From Streptomyces xinghaiensis S187 (lineage in GTDB: Bacteria > Actinomycetota > Actinomycetes > Streptomycetales > Streptomycetaceae): a stretch of DNA of 64,000 nucleotides. Under the pieces are notes generated by a model. That model ran no database searches. It saw only the letters and a list, made by a program, of their open reading frames with translations, and was not told where the DNA came from. The first letter of the stretch is position 1; each line of letters opens with the position of its first letter. The stretch lies in contig NZ_CP023202.1 in the NCBI RefSeq assembly GCF_000220705.2, positions 1,612,001 to 1,676,000 on the forward strand, read 5' to 3'. A program made the translations under genes and the position numbers. This document shows, one piece after another, positions 30,801-39,066 of the stretch.

Positions 30801-33212
30801 ATGAGTACCGATGCACCACCGGACGCCGAACCGGAAGTGGCCGGGAACACCGTTCCGCCGACCGACCAGTTCGCGGACGTCCAACCCGACCCGGCACGCG
30901 GCCGGGAAGCCCGGCCGAACCTGCACGACCTGCCCGAGGAACTCCGCGGGCGCTTCGAGCGGCTCGCCGATCTCGGCGCCTGCCTCACCGGCGAACCACT
31001 CCCCACGCAGGCCGTGGTGCTGCGCGTCGTGGAACGCGAACCCCGGCTCGTGCCCCCGGGCGTCCCGCTGGTCTGGAAGGGCTACCACCACTTCTTCGCC
31101 CCCGACCGCCGGGTCCACGAGATCCTCCGCGACCGGGTCGACGAACACGTCACGCAGGTCCTCGACCGCGGTGTCGCGACCGGAACGGTCTGGGATGTCT
31201 GCCCCTCGGAGGGCGAGACCACCCTCGCCGAGTACCGCGAGCGCCACCAGGAACGGGAGGGCCTCCCGCTGCCGCCGGAGCGCGTCCGGCGCATGGTCGG
31301 CCAGCTCCACCAGGCGTTGACCGCGCTGCACCGGCACGGGATTGTGCACCGCGACGTCGCCCCGGACAACATCGTCGTCCGTGAGGGCCCGCACGGGGAG
31401 CCGCGGCTGGTCCTCGTCGACATCGGCGCCGCCCTGCCGGTGTCGTCCACCCGGGTACGGCACTGGACCGGCAAGCCGCACTACCTCGCGCCGGAGGCCA
31501 CCGCGGTCGTCCAGACCGTCGACCCGTGCGTCGACTGGTGGTCCCTGGGCATGGTCGTCGCCGAACTCGCCCTCGGCTCCCACCCGATCCGGCTGCGGGA
31601 GCGCGGTCTCGTCCTCAGACGCGTCAGCACCGAGGACGTGGACCTGGGCGGCATCGGCGACCCCCGGCTGCGCGCCCTGTGCGAGGGACTGCTCACCCGG
31701 TCCCTGAGACACCGCTGGGGCGCGGTGGAGGTCGGCCGGTGGCTCGACCCCCACCAGGACGATCCCGTGCCGGCCACGCGGGGCACCACGAACGCCCCCG
31801 GCCCGGGCCCCGGCCCCCGGGCACTGCCCTTCCTGTTCATGGGGCGGGAGTACACCGACCCGGAGGAGCTCGCCGAGGTCCTCGACCGCTGCCACCCCAG
31901 CACCGCACGACTGCTGTCCTCCGCGCCTCGGCGCCGCGAACTGGTCGACTGGCTGAGCCAGTTCGTGCCGGCCGAGGCCGCAGGAGGGCGAGGGGCCGGC
32001 GGAGCGGGCGCCCCGGGAGGCGCCGGCGGCCCGGACGCCCCGCTGGCCCGCCTGCGCACCCGGCTGGCCGACGAACCCGGCCCCGTCGCCCTCGCGGAAC
32101 TGCTGAACCGGCTCGGCCCCCTCCTGCCCGTCACCTGGCACGGGGTGGGCCTCGAAGGCCACCAGCTGCCGGAGATCGTGCGGCAGGCCGTCGCCGGGGA
32201 CCGCGACGCCCGCGACCTCGTCGTCGCACTCGGCCACCCCGGTCTGCTGACCGCCCTCGCCGTCCGTCCGGGTGGGGAGCAGCTCGCCGCCACCGAGGAG
32301 CAGTGGCGGCGGCTGCGCGACGTCTGGGACGCGCAGGCCGAGGAACTCGCCCTGCGACACCCCCGTCTGCGCCGGCGTGCCGTCCGGGCCGCGCTCGTCC
32401 GGGACACCGCCGTCGACGCCCGGTTGCTGCACCTGGCCCGGCTGCCGCAGGTCGCCGGCCGCTGGACCCGGAGCGCCCACGGGCTGGCGGAAAGTCTCGG
32501 CGTCCGCGTCCCCTGGTTCGAGCGGCTGCTCGACGAGGCCGACGATCCGCTGCGCCCGCTGGCCGCGCTGATGCTCGTGCGCCTGGCCCGGGACGACGCT
32601 GCGCGGGAACACGCACGCCTGGAGGAGCGGCGGCAACAAGAAGCAGTCGCCGCCCTGGCCGCCGCCCGCGACGGACTCGATGTGGCGATGCGCCGCCTGG
32701 ACAGGCTGCCGAACCTCGGCTGGGCGGTCCTGGGCGCGGTCCTGGTCTGCGCCCCGTGGGGCTTCGTCATCTCCCTCTCCGATGCCGCCGGACTGGCTCC
32801 GCAGTCCGCCGTCGTCACTGGGTGGCTGCTGGCCATGCCCGCCGCGTTCGTCGTCCACGCTCTCGAGCTGTGGATCGCGGTCCGCATCGGGCCACCGGGC
32901 TACCACCCCGCCCACTCGCTGGCCGGACTCGTCGTCGGCACGGCCGAACGGCCGGGCCGGTTCGTGCTCGGCAGCCGCCGGGCCCGGCTCGTCTCCGGCC
33001 TGCTCGTGGCGGTCCTCTTCCTGGTCGTCCTGCCGTACGTGCTGCTGTGGGCCCCGTGGCTGTGGCCCGCAGGCACCGTCGTCGCGCTCGTGGTCTGGAC
33101 CGTCCGGCGCGACCGAGACTGGCGCCGCCGACTGCGCAGGCAGCGGGCCCTCCGGGCCGCCGTCCGCGGCGGCCCGGCCCGGCCCGCCGTACCCGGGGGG
33201 AGGACCGCGTGA
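30801..33212 (+). CDS. Membrane-anchored Ser/Thr protein kinase with helical repeats
   Basis: 803 aa from ATG 30801 (GGGGAG 6 nt upstream); ATG 30774 is possible. The kinase domain covers residues ~50–320. The candidate ATP-binding Lys is K93 in LVWKGYHH. The catalytic loop HRDVAPDN has D185 and N190. The DFG triad reads DIG (D207), then LAPEAT and DWWSLGMVVAEL. A long helical segment follows (~350–640). Three or four membrane helices lie near the C-terminus (WAVLGAVLVCAPWGFVISL, VVTGWLLAMPAAFVVHALEL, VAVLFLVVLPYVLLWAPWLW). The catalytic residues look intact, so it is probably active. It heads a four-gene unit whose last protein has a phosphothreonine-binding FHA domain. Confidence 0.85.
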   Translation: MSTDAPPDAEPEVAGNTVPPTDQFADVQPDPARGREARPNLHDLPEELRGRFERLADLGACLTGEPLPTQAVVLRVVEREPRLVPPGVPLVWKGYHHFFAPDRRVHEILRDRVDEHVTQVLDRGVATGTVWDVCPSEGETTLAEYRERHQEREGLPLPPERVRRMVGQLHQALTALHRHGIVHRDVAPDNIVVREGPHGEPRLVLVDIGAALPVSSTRVRHWTGKPHYLAPEATAVVQTVDPCVDWWSLGMVVAELALGSHPIRLRERGLVLRRVSTEDVDLGGIGDPRLRALCEGLLTRSLRHRWGAVEVGRWLDPHQDDPVPATRGTTNAPGPGPGPRALPFLFMGREYTDPEELAEVLDRCHPSTARLLSSAPRRRELVDWLSQFVPAEAAGGRGAGGAGAPGGAGGPDAPLARLRTRLADEPGPVALAELLNRLGPLLPVTWHGVGLEGHQLPEIVRQAVAGDRDARDLVVALGHPGLLTALAVRPGGEQLAATEEQWRRLRDVWDAQAEELALRHPRLRRRAVRAALVRDTAVDARLLHLARLPQVAGRWTRSAHGLAESLGVRVPWFERLLDEADDPLRPLAALMLVRLARDDAAREHARLEERRQQEAVAALAAARDGLDVAMRRLDRLPNLGWAVLGAVLVCAPWGFVISLSDAAGLAPQSAVVTGWLLAMPAAFVVHALELWIAVRIGPPGYHPAHSLAGLVVGTAERPGRFVLGSRRARLVSGLLVAVLFLVVLPYVLLWAPWLWPAGTVVALVVWTVRRDRDWRRRLRRQRALRAAVRGGPARPAVPGGRTA

Positions 33213-34816
33213 GTTACGCCACCGGGTACGCCGGCATCGCGGAAGTGTGGCCGGCCTACGGGTACGGCACGACGCCCCTGTCAGCGACCGACGTCACCAG
33301 CCGGATGCCCCACGTTTCCACGGCCGACGTCACGAACCAGATCCCGCAGGTGCCCGCCGTCGACGTCTCCAACACCGTCGACCAGTTCGCGCAGGGCCTG
33401 GCCGGCGTCCTGCAGGAACTGGTGGAACCGGCCGCCCTCGCACTGGGCGCCATGAGCGGGGCGCTGCTGGCCGGACGGGCCGCCATGGCCGCTACCGGCG
33501 TGCTGGCGCACGCTGCCGTCCGTGCCGCCGAGGAACAGCGCTGCCTGCTGAGTCGGCAGGAGTCCGCGCGCAACGCCGCCCAGCAATGGGAGAGCGCGGC
33601 GTTCGCCGCAACCCGTGTGAACGCCCGCCGCACCGTCCTCGCGGCACGGCTCACCCGCGCGGCCCGCAGCGCCCCGCCGGGCTCGCCTCCGCCGCCCGCC
33701 CCCGTCCTGCCGCCACCCGTCCAGCCGGTGGGCTGCCGCCTGGACGCCACCCGGGAAGCGGTGGCCGAGGCGGAACACGCCGTCGAGCGAGCCGAGGCCG
33801 AGCTGGCGGTGTGGGAGTGCGCAACGGCCGTGACCGACGCCGCCGACCCGCGGGACACCGCGTGGCAGCAGATCCTCGCCGAACGGCGCCGGGCCGGGGG
33901 TCCCACCAGCGGCAGGGACACCACGTGGCCCGCCCCGGCCAGGGGCGCCGATGAGGAGGAGGTGACCTCCGCCGGCTCCGGCCTGCTGGCCGCCCTGCCC
34001 GCCGACGCCACCGCCGAGGACACCGAACCCGTCGTCACCGCCCTGGACTACGCGCTGATCTGCGCGCGTGCGGGCGACGGCGTCGGCGCCGGGGAACACC
34101 TGGAGGAGGCGCGCATCTTCGCCGCCGAGGCCGGCCGGCGTGTCCGGCTGCGCGGCGAGGCACTGGCCCGGGCGGCGGCCCAGCTGGAGTTCCTCACCAC
34201 CGAGGTGCCGCCGGACGTGGAGCCGAGGCCTCCCGCCGAGGACATCGTGGCGCCGCTGCGCAAGGCCGTTGAGGAGGGACGTCCCCTCGGAGCCGCCGAC
34301 CACGAGCGGGTGCGCGCGGCCGTGGACGAACGGCTGGAGCACTTGGAGCACCACTACGTCCGGCAGAGCGCGGCCCAACTGCTCGAGGCCCTGGCCGGAG
34401 GACCGGCCGAGTGGCACGAGACCGGGTCCGGCGCCCGGTGCATCACCCACGCGCCGCCCGGCTGGGAACCGGACCACTGGATCCGGATCACCGTCCGCCC
34501 GGACGGCATCGGCCTGGCCACCCACCGGGCCGGCCCGCCCTCGCCGCTGGACACACAGCGGTGCGCCGAGGCGAAGCAGTGGGCGGCCGACTTCGAACGC
34601 GCCGTCGCACACCTGGGGCTGGACTGCGACTTCCGCTTCGACTCGGACGTTGTCGCACCGGGCACGCCGGACGACGCGGCCCGGTTCGCGCCCGGGCCGT
34701 CCGGGCGGGAGCACGAGCGTCCGGGGCCGCACACCCGGGACGACAGGCGTCGCCGGGACGACAGGCCGCGGCACCGGCGGATCGACGACCGCGACGACCG
34801 CGACCGCCGGCACTGA
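33209..34816 (+). CDS. Coiled-coil protein of the kinase/AAA+ operon
   Basis: 535 aa. GTG 33209 overlaps the kinase stop (GTGA). The N-terminus is Tyr/Gly-rich. Then comes a curious stretch with three near repeats of the form T-D-V-T-x-x-(M/I)-P-x-V (SATDVTSRMPHVSTADVTNQ). Long Ala/Glu/Arg helices with heptad character follow (~70–150, 175–215, 270–400). A compact domain with HAPPGWEPDHWIRITVRPDG (~425–500) and a highly charged Arg/Asp tail complete it. I do not recognise a family. The position between kinase and ATPase and the coiled-coil content suggest an adaptor or kinase substrate. Confidence 0.8.
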   Translation: MSYATGYAGIAEVWPAYGYGTTPLSATDVTSRMPHVSTADVTNQIPQVPAVDVSNTVDQFAQGLAGVLQELVEPAALALGAMSGALLAGRAAMAATGVLAHAAVRAAEEQRCLLSRQESARNAAQQWESAAFAATRVNARRTVLAARLTRAARSAPPGSPPPPAPVLPPPVQPVGCRLDATREAVAEAEHAVERAEAELAVWECATAVTDAADPRDTAWQQILAERRRAGGPTSGRDTTWPAPARGADEEEVTSAGSGLLAALPADATAEDTEPVVTALDYALICARAGDGVGAGEHLEEARIFAAEAGRRVRLRGEALARAAAQLEFLTTEVPPDVEPRPPAEDIVAPLRKAVEEGRPLGAADHERVRAAVDERLEHLEHHYVRQSAAQLLEALAGGPAEWHETGSGARCITHAPPGWEPDHWIRITVRPDGIGLATHRAGPPSPLDTQRCAEAKQWAADFERAVAHLGLDCDFRFDSDVVAPGTPDDAARFAPGPSGREHERPGPHTRDDRRRRDDRPRHRRIDDRDDRDRRH

Positions 34817-34907
34817 GAAGACGGACGTCCCCGATCCCCGGCCGGCCGTCTCGCCGCGTCCCACCACCCGCGGTGCCCGTGTCGCACCGGCGAGAAAGGA
34901 ACACCCA

Positions 34908-36977
34908 GTGAGCCAGACCAACGGATCGGCGGGGAGCCGTCTCACCAAGGACGGGGGCCCCCGCGCCACCGCGAGCCCTCATCAGCCGGCACCGCCCTTC
35001 GTCAGCGAAATCACCGGCACTCTCGCGGTGCACAGCCAGTTCGTGCTCCACGGCAATATCCGCGACCGATACCTGGCGCAGCGCCGCCTCGGCGGGAAGC
35101 TCGTCGAGACCGACCGCAGCCTGCCCGAGTCGTTGTGGGACGGACTGCGTCACCTCGGCTACGGCTCACTGCTGAGCTACGACCAGATCACCGGGTTCGT
35201 CACCCTGGTCGGGCCCGACCAGGAGACGGTGGTCGAGCTGCTCGACGACGCCCTGCGTGGCCCCCGCACCGGGCGGAGGGGCGACCGTACCCCGCAGCTT
35301 CTGGAAGCCGAACCGCTGTTGCGGGAAATCGTCAGCGGCTTCCGGGAGCGCCGCACCGCGCAACGCCGGGACGGCCGGGAGGCCGAACCGCTGCGACTGG
35401 CGCTACTGATCGACTACTCCTCCCGGTTGAGCACCGATGTCACCCGGCTCAGCGACGCCGAGCGGGACTTCTTCCTGGCCTGCGTCCAGCTCGCGCGGGA
35501 GGCCGAGCCGTTCTCCGTCACGCCGCGCCGCGCTCTCCGCGATCCCTCGGGAGAGGGAGAGCTGTTCAACCCGGTCATCTGGCTGGCCGACAGCGACCGC
35601 GACCTGCCGCACTGGCTGCTCAGCGGTTCCGAACGCATCCGCACGGTCGCGGTGCCCGGGCCGGACGCCGACGAACGTCGGCGGATGGCCGGGCTGCTGG
35701 CCTCTGAACACCCGCCCGTTCCGGCCGGTGCCGAGGCCGGACACCAGGACGGCACGGGGGTCGAACAGGCCGGGCCGGACCGGCGGGCGTTGCTGGACCC
35801 GGTCTCCGCGTTCGCCAAGGCGGCGACCGGGCTGTCCCTGGACGCCATGCGGCAGAGCCACCGGCTCGCCCTCTCGCGGGGCCTGCCGTTCGAGAAGATG
35901 CCGGACGCGGTACGCGTCTACCGGCTCGGTGTGGAGAAGGACCCCTGGCGTTCCCTGGACATCCGCGAGCGGATCGCCCAGGGGTACGAGCACCTCACCA
36001 GCCGGGTGCGCGGCCAGGAGCCTGCGGTCACCATGACCCTCGACATCCTCAAGCGCGCGGCCCTGGGGCTGTCCGGGGCACAGGCGACAACCGCCGGGCA
36101 CCGGCCGCGCGGTGTTCTCTTCTTCGCCGGGCCGACAGGGACGGGCAAGACCGAGATGGCCAAGAGTGTCGCGCAGTTGCTCTTCGACAGCGAGGAGGCG
36201 TACCTGCGGTTCGACATGAGTGAGTTCTCCTCCGCGCACGCCGCCGACCGGCTGGTGGGGGCGCCGCCCGGATACGTGGGGTACGAGGCGGGCGGTGAAC
36301 TCACCCGTGCCGTGCGCGCCGACCCTTTCCGGGTCATCCTCTTCGACGAGATCGAGAAGGCACACCAGGGAGTGATGGACAAGTTCCTCCAGCTCCTGGA
36401 GGACGGCCGGCTCACCGACGGGCAGGGAGTCACCACGTACTTCAGTGAATGCGTGCTCATCTTCACGTCCAACCTCGGAGTGCAGCACACCGATCCGCAC
36501 ACCAAGCAGCGGGTGTGGGACGTGCAGCCCGAGGACGACTACCGCGACCTCGCGAAGCGGGTGAAGGGGAACATCCGCCACCACTTCGAGGCCGAGGTGG
36601 GGCGTCCGGAGCTGATGAACCGCTTCGGCGGCAACGTGGTCGTGTTCGGCTTCGTCACGGGATCCGCGGCGGAGGAGGTCCTCGACCTGTCGATCGGCAA
36701 CATCGCCGCCGCGCTGTGGGAAAGCCAGGGCATCCGGCTGGAGATCGTCCCGCAGGCCCGCCGGCAGCTCGGCGAGTACTGTATGCGGGACCCGTATGCC
36801 GGGGGGCGGGGCATCGGCATGGCACTGGAGACACACCTGATCAACCCGCTGGCGCGCGCGATCTTCACGATCCGGCCGCGGTCGCTTCGCGGCGCGCTCC
36901 GGGTGACCCGCGTGACGGAGGACCAGGAGAACGGCTCGGTCGACCTGGGGGTCGAACACGACACGGACCATCGATGA
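34908..36977 (+). CDS. ClpB/ClpA-like AAA+ ATPase with a degenerate first module
   Basis: 689 aa. GTG 34908 has AAGGA 8 nt upstream. The first half (residues ~35–300) has AAA-like strands (LALLIDYSSRL, NPVIWLADSDRDLP) but no Walker A. The second half is a Clp D2-type module. It has Walker A GPTGTGKT (408–415), the aromatic pore loop GAPPGYVGYE (451–460) and Walker B VILFDEIEKAH (476–486). LIFTSNLGVQ supplies sensor 1, ELMNRFGGNVVVFGF the Arg finger, and the C-terminal lid contains AGGRGIGMALETHLINPLAR. It should thread or remodel proteins. No ClpP-binding IGF/IGL loop is evident and no ClpP is nearby. Confidence 0.87.
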   Translation: MSQTNGSAGSRLTKDGGPRATASPHQPAPPFVSEITGTLAVHSQFVLHGNIRDRYLAQRRLGGKLVETDRSLPESLWDGLRHLGYGSLLSYDQITGFVTLVGPDQETVVELLDDALRGPRTGRRGDRTPQLLEAEPLLREIVSGFRERRTAQRRDGREAEPLRLALLIDYSSRLSTDVTRLSDAERDFFLACVQLAREAEPFSVTPRRALRDPSGEGELFNPVIWLADSDRDLPHWLLSGSERIRTVAVPGPDADERRRMAGLLASEHPPVPAGAEAGHQDGTGVEQAGPDRRALLDPVSAFAKAATGLSLDAMRQSHRLALSRGLPFEKMPDAVRVYRLGVEKDPWRSLDIRERIAQGYEHLTSRVRGQEPAVTMTLDILKRAALGLSGAQATTAGHRPRGVLFFAGPTGTGKTEMAKSVAQLLFDSEEAYLRFDMSEFSSAHAADRLVGAPPGYVGYEAGGELTRAVRADPFRVILFDEIEKAHQGVMDKFLQLLEDGRLTDGQGVTTYFSECVLIFTSNLGVQHTDPHTKQRVWDVQPEDDYRDLAKRVKGNIRHHFEAEVGRPELMNRFGGNVVVFGFVTGSAAEEVLDLSIGNIAAALWESQGIRLEIVPQARRQLGEYCMRDPYAGGRGIGMALETHLINPLARAIFTIRPRSLRGALRVTRVTEDQENGSVDLGVEHDTDHR

Positions 36978-37717
36978 CGGACGAGGACGACCCCTGGGAG
37001 GAACTGACCCCCCGCCGTCCGGGCACTCTCCGCATTCCGGGCAGGACAGTGCCCGGCCCCCGGCACCCGGACGAGGGACGGACGGCGGACGACGGCCCAC
37101 CCGGGACACCACCCGTCCGGCACCCGGAGGGGAACGCCGGAACACCCCCTGACGACGACCCCCCGGAGGCACTGTCACCCCGCCGTGCCGTCACGGACCC
37201 GCCCGCGCCGGCCCCGCCACCGCGGCTGGTGAGGTGCACGGGATGCGGGCGCAAGGTACCCGCGGCAGTGACCGGCTGTCCCCGCTGCTCCGCCCCGGTC
37301 GCGGACGCGGTCCCCACCGGGGAGGGCGGCGCCACGGCGGTGCTCCGGTTCTCCGGCGGTCTGGTGCAAGTGCGGATGCGCCCCGGGGACGTACGGAACC
37401 TCGGCCGGGCCCCGGAATGGGCACCCACGACAGCCCGCGGTTTCGCCGACGAACTGTCGGTCTCCCGCCGCCACGCCGAGGTTGCCCTGCGCCCGGACGG
37501 CACCCTGTGGGTAACGGAGTACCGGGACGGCACTACCCACGGCACCCGCGTCAACGAGGACTATCTGCTGCCCGGTGTTCCGAGGCGGCTGGCCGACGGC
37601 GACAGCCTTGTCCTGGGGCTCCACTCCGAGGCAACCGTGTCGCTGTGCGCCCCGGACGACGACGCGGGGGCCGGGGCCGCGGCAGACGAGGACACGGGGT
37701 CCGGCGCGGGAACCTGA
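36974..37717 (+). CDS. Zinc-ribbon and FHA-domain protein
   Basis: 247 aa. ATG 36974 overlaps the AAA+ stop (ATGA). A disordered acidic/Pro-rich first 80 residues contain several possible phospho-Thr sites. A C4 zinc ribbon comes next (C88-TG-C91, C102-PR-C105). The FHA domain has NLGR (142–145), ELSVSRRHAEV (Ser/Arg/His core, 160–170) and THGTRVN (188–194). FHA domains bind phosphothreonine, so this is the likely reader of the kinase encoded first in the same operon. It is the last gene of the operon and is convergent with the RES toxin gene. Confidence 0.87.
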   Translation: MTDEDDPWEELTPRRPGTLRIPGRTVPGPRHPDEGRTADDGPPGTPPVRHPEGNAGTPPDDDPPEALSPRRAVTDPPAPAPPPRLVRCTGCGRKVPAAVTGCPRCSAPVADAVPTGEGGATAVLRFSGGLVQVRMRPGDVRNLGRAPEWAPTTARGFADELSVSRRHAEVALRPDGTLWVTEYRDGTTHGTRVNEDYLLPGVPRRLADGDSLVLGLHSEATVSLCAPDDDAGAGAAADEDTGSGAGT

Positions 37718-37729
37718 GCGGATCCCGTG

Positions 37730-38401
37730 TCAGCGCACCGCCGCGGGCTCCGGCTCCGAGACCGTCGCGCGCACCGGCCCCAGCAGCCGCCGGGCCTCCG
37801 CCACGCCCTCCTCCGTACGCAGGTCCACCGTCCGCTCGGGCACCGGCTCCAACGGGTGCTCACCGCAGCGGTCCCCGAACAACTGCAGGGCCTCGCGCGG
37901 CCGGTGACGCTTCGACTGCCACACCAGCCCCTGGACGTCCGGGGCGTGTTCCCTGATCAGCCGCACCCAGTACCGGGTCTTGGCGTAGTCGTCCCGTTCG
38001 GCGTCGACCAGCCAGGAGTCCTGCCATACCGCGGCCAGCCCCTCCGCGCTCATCAGATCCACGAGGGCGAGGTCGGTGGTGGTCCTCAGCACGGACAGGC
38101 AGTACCGGCTCGCCCGCGCCCAGGGGATGCGGCGCTGGGCAGCCGGCCCGTCGAACCGCACCGACCGCAACAGCACCTCGCTGAGCGCGGTGACGGGGTC
38201 GAGCGCCGCGTACAGGTAGACGAACGGATCCTGTTCGGTGGCGCCGAAGCGGTCACCGTCGAAAAACGTGTGCTGGCGGCTGGGGTTGAACGAGCCGGGC
38301 GGACGTGTGTCCCGGTGACAGCGGTACAGCTCCGTGCCGGCGGGCACCACACGGACCAGCGGTTCCATGCGGGCACCCTCGGGCGGGGCGTGGCCGGCCA
38401 T
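37730..38401 (-). CDS. RES-domain toxin (NAD-degrading family)
   Basis: 223 aa. RES landmarks are present: ELYRCHRDTRPPGSFNP with R27/R30, the G-D-R-F block, YLYAALDPVTALSEVLLRSV with E75, RYCLSVLRTTTDLALVDLMS, AAVWQDSWLV, and GLVWQSKRHRPREALQLFGD-RC near the end. RES proteins of RES–Xre toxin–antitoxin pairs consume NAD+. ATG 38401 shares one base with the stop of the upstream ParS-like gene (TGATG). That gene is the probable antitoxin, and the CHAT-protease gene precedes both in the same operon. An internal ATG (MEPLVRV) would remove 11 residues. Confidence 0.85.
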   Translation of the reverse strand: MAGHAPPEGARMEPLVRVVPAGTELYRCHRDTRPPGSFNPSRQHTFFDGDRFGATEQDPFVYLYAALDPVTALSEVLLRSVRFDGPAAQRRIPWARASRYCLSVLRTTTDLALVDLMSAEGLAAVWQDSWLVDAERDDYAKTRYWVRLIREHAPDVQGLVWQSKRHRPREALQLFGDRCGEHPLEPVPERTVDLRTEEGVAEARRLLGPVRATVSEPEPAAVR

Positions 38402-39066
38402 CAGTCGTCCTCCACCAGGGCGCGGGCAGCGGCGAGGATCAGCTCGTGCGGCACCGCGTCCAGCAGTTCGGCCGGCACGCCGTCCAGCCAGGTGTTGCCG
38501 CCCAGCCACCAGTCCGCGGCGCCCCACGGGTCCTGTCCGGCGAGCAGCAGTCGGTTCACCTCGCGCACCACCGGGCGCAGCTCGTCCGTGCCGGGTGTGA
38601 ACTGGAACTCCGGGTAGCGGTGGCCGAGTTCTGGATGGTGCAGCCGGATCAGATCGTCCGCCGCCGCGTCCGCCACGGCCGCGAGCGCCGCGTCCGCACC
38701 GCGCGCCGGGGCGCGGAGCAGCCGCCGGCGGGTGGTGTCGAGGATCTCGTCGGCCGTCGGCGGCGGGCCCGACAGGAAGCCCAGCAGGTCGACGAGCCGG
38801 GCCCGGTCGACGACGGCCTCGCGGCCCGTGTCCGGCCCGGCGAAGCGCACGGCGTCGTTCAGCGCCGCTCCGACGGGGTGGTGCGCGGGCAGCCGGTGCA
38901 GCATCCGGCCCACGTCCCGGACGGCACGCAGGGTGGGGCCGCGGCCCACGGCGTCGCCGAGCGCGGCGACCCGGCGCAGTAATTGAGCACGCTCGTCGGC
39001 GTCCAGTTCGGCCAGCGTCTGCGCCCAGTGGCGGTGCAGCAGGGCGATCAGTTGGTCGGGCGTCAT
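38401..39066 (-). CDS. ParS/MbcA-like antitoxin (RES partner)
   Basis: 221 aa. The C-terminal ~65 residues (YPEFQFTPGTDELRPVVREV, NRLLLAGQDPWGAADWWLGG, NTWLDGVPAELL) follow the toxin-binding domain of Xre/MbcA/ParS antitoxins, with the W-L-x-x-x-N-x-W-L-x-G pattern. The N-terminal two thirds are helical. I cannot see a clear Xre helix-turn-helix, which the usual antitoxins have. It starts with an ATGA overlap with the CHAT gene and ends with a TGATG overlap with the RES gene. The tight coupling supports an antitoxin role; whether it binds DNA is unclear. Confidence 0.72.
   Translation of the reverse strand: MTPDQLIALLHRHWAQTLAELDADERAQLLRRVAALGDAVGRGPTLRAVRDVGRMLHRLPAHHPVGAALNDAVRFAGPDTGREAVVDRARLVDLLGFLSGPPPTADEILDTTRRRLLRAPARGADAALAAVADAAADDLIRLHHPELGHRYPEFQFTPGTDELRPVVREVNRLLLAGQDPWGAADWWLGGNTWLDGVPAELLDAVPHELILAAARALVEDD

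Noticed and set aside
30801..37717. Part of a type VI secretion or contractile injection system (ClpV-like ATPase plus FHA plus kinase)
   Set aside because: No sheath, tube, baseplate, VgrG or membrane-complex genes are anywhere in the window, and the ATPase has a degenerate first module unlike ClpV.
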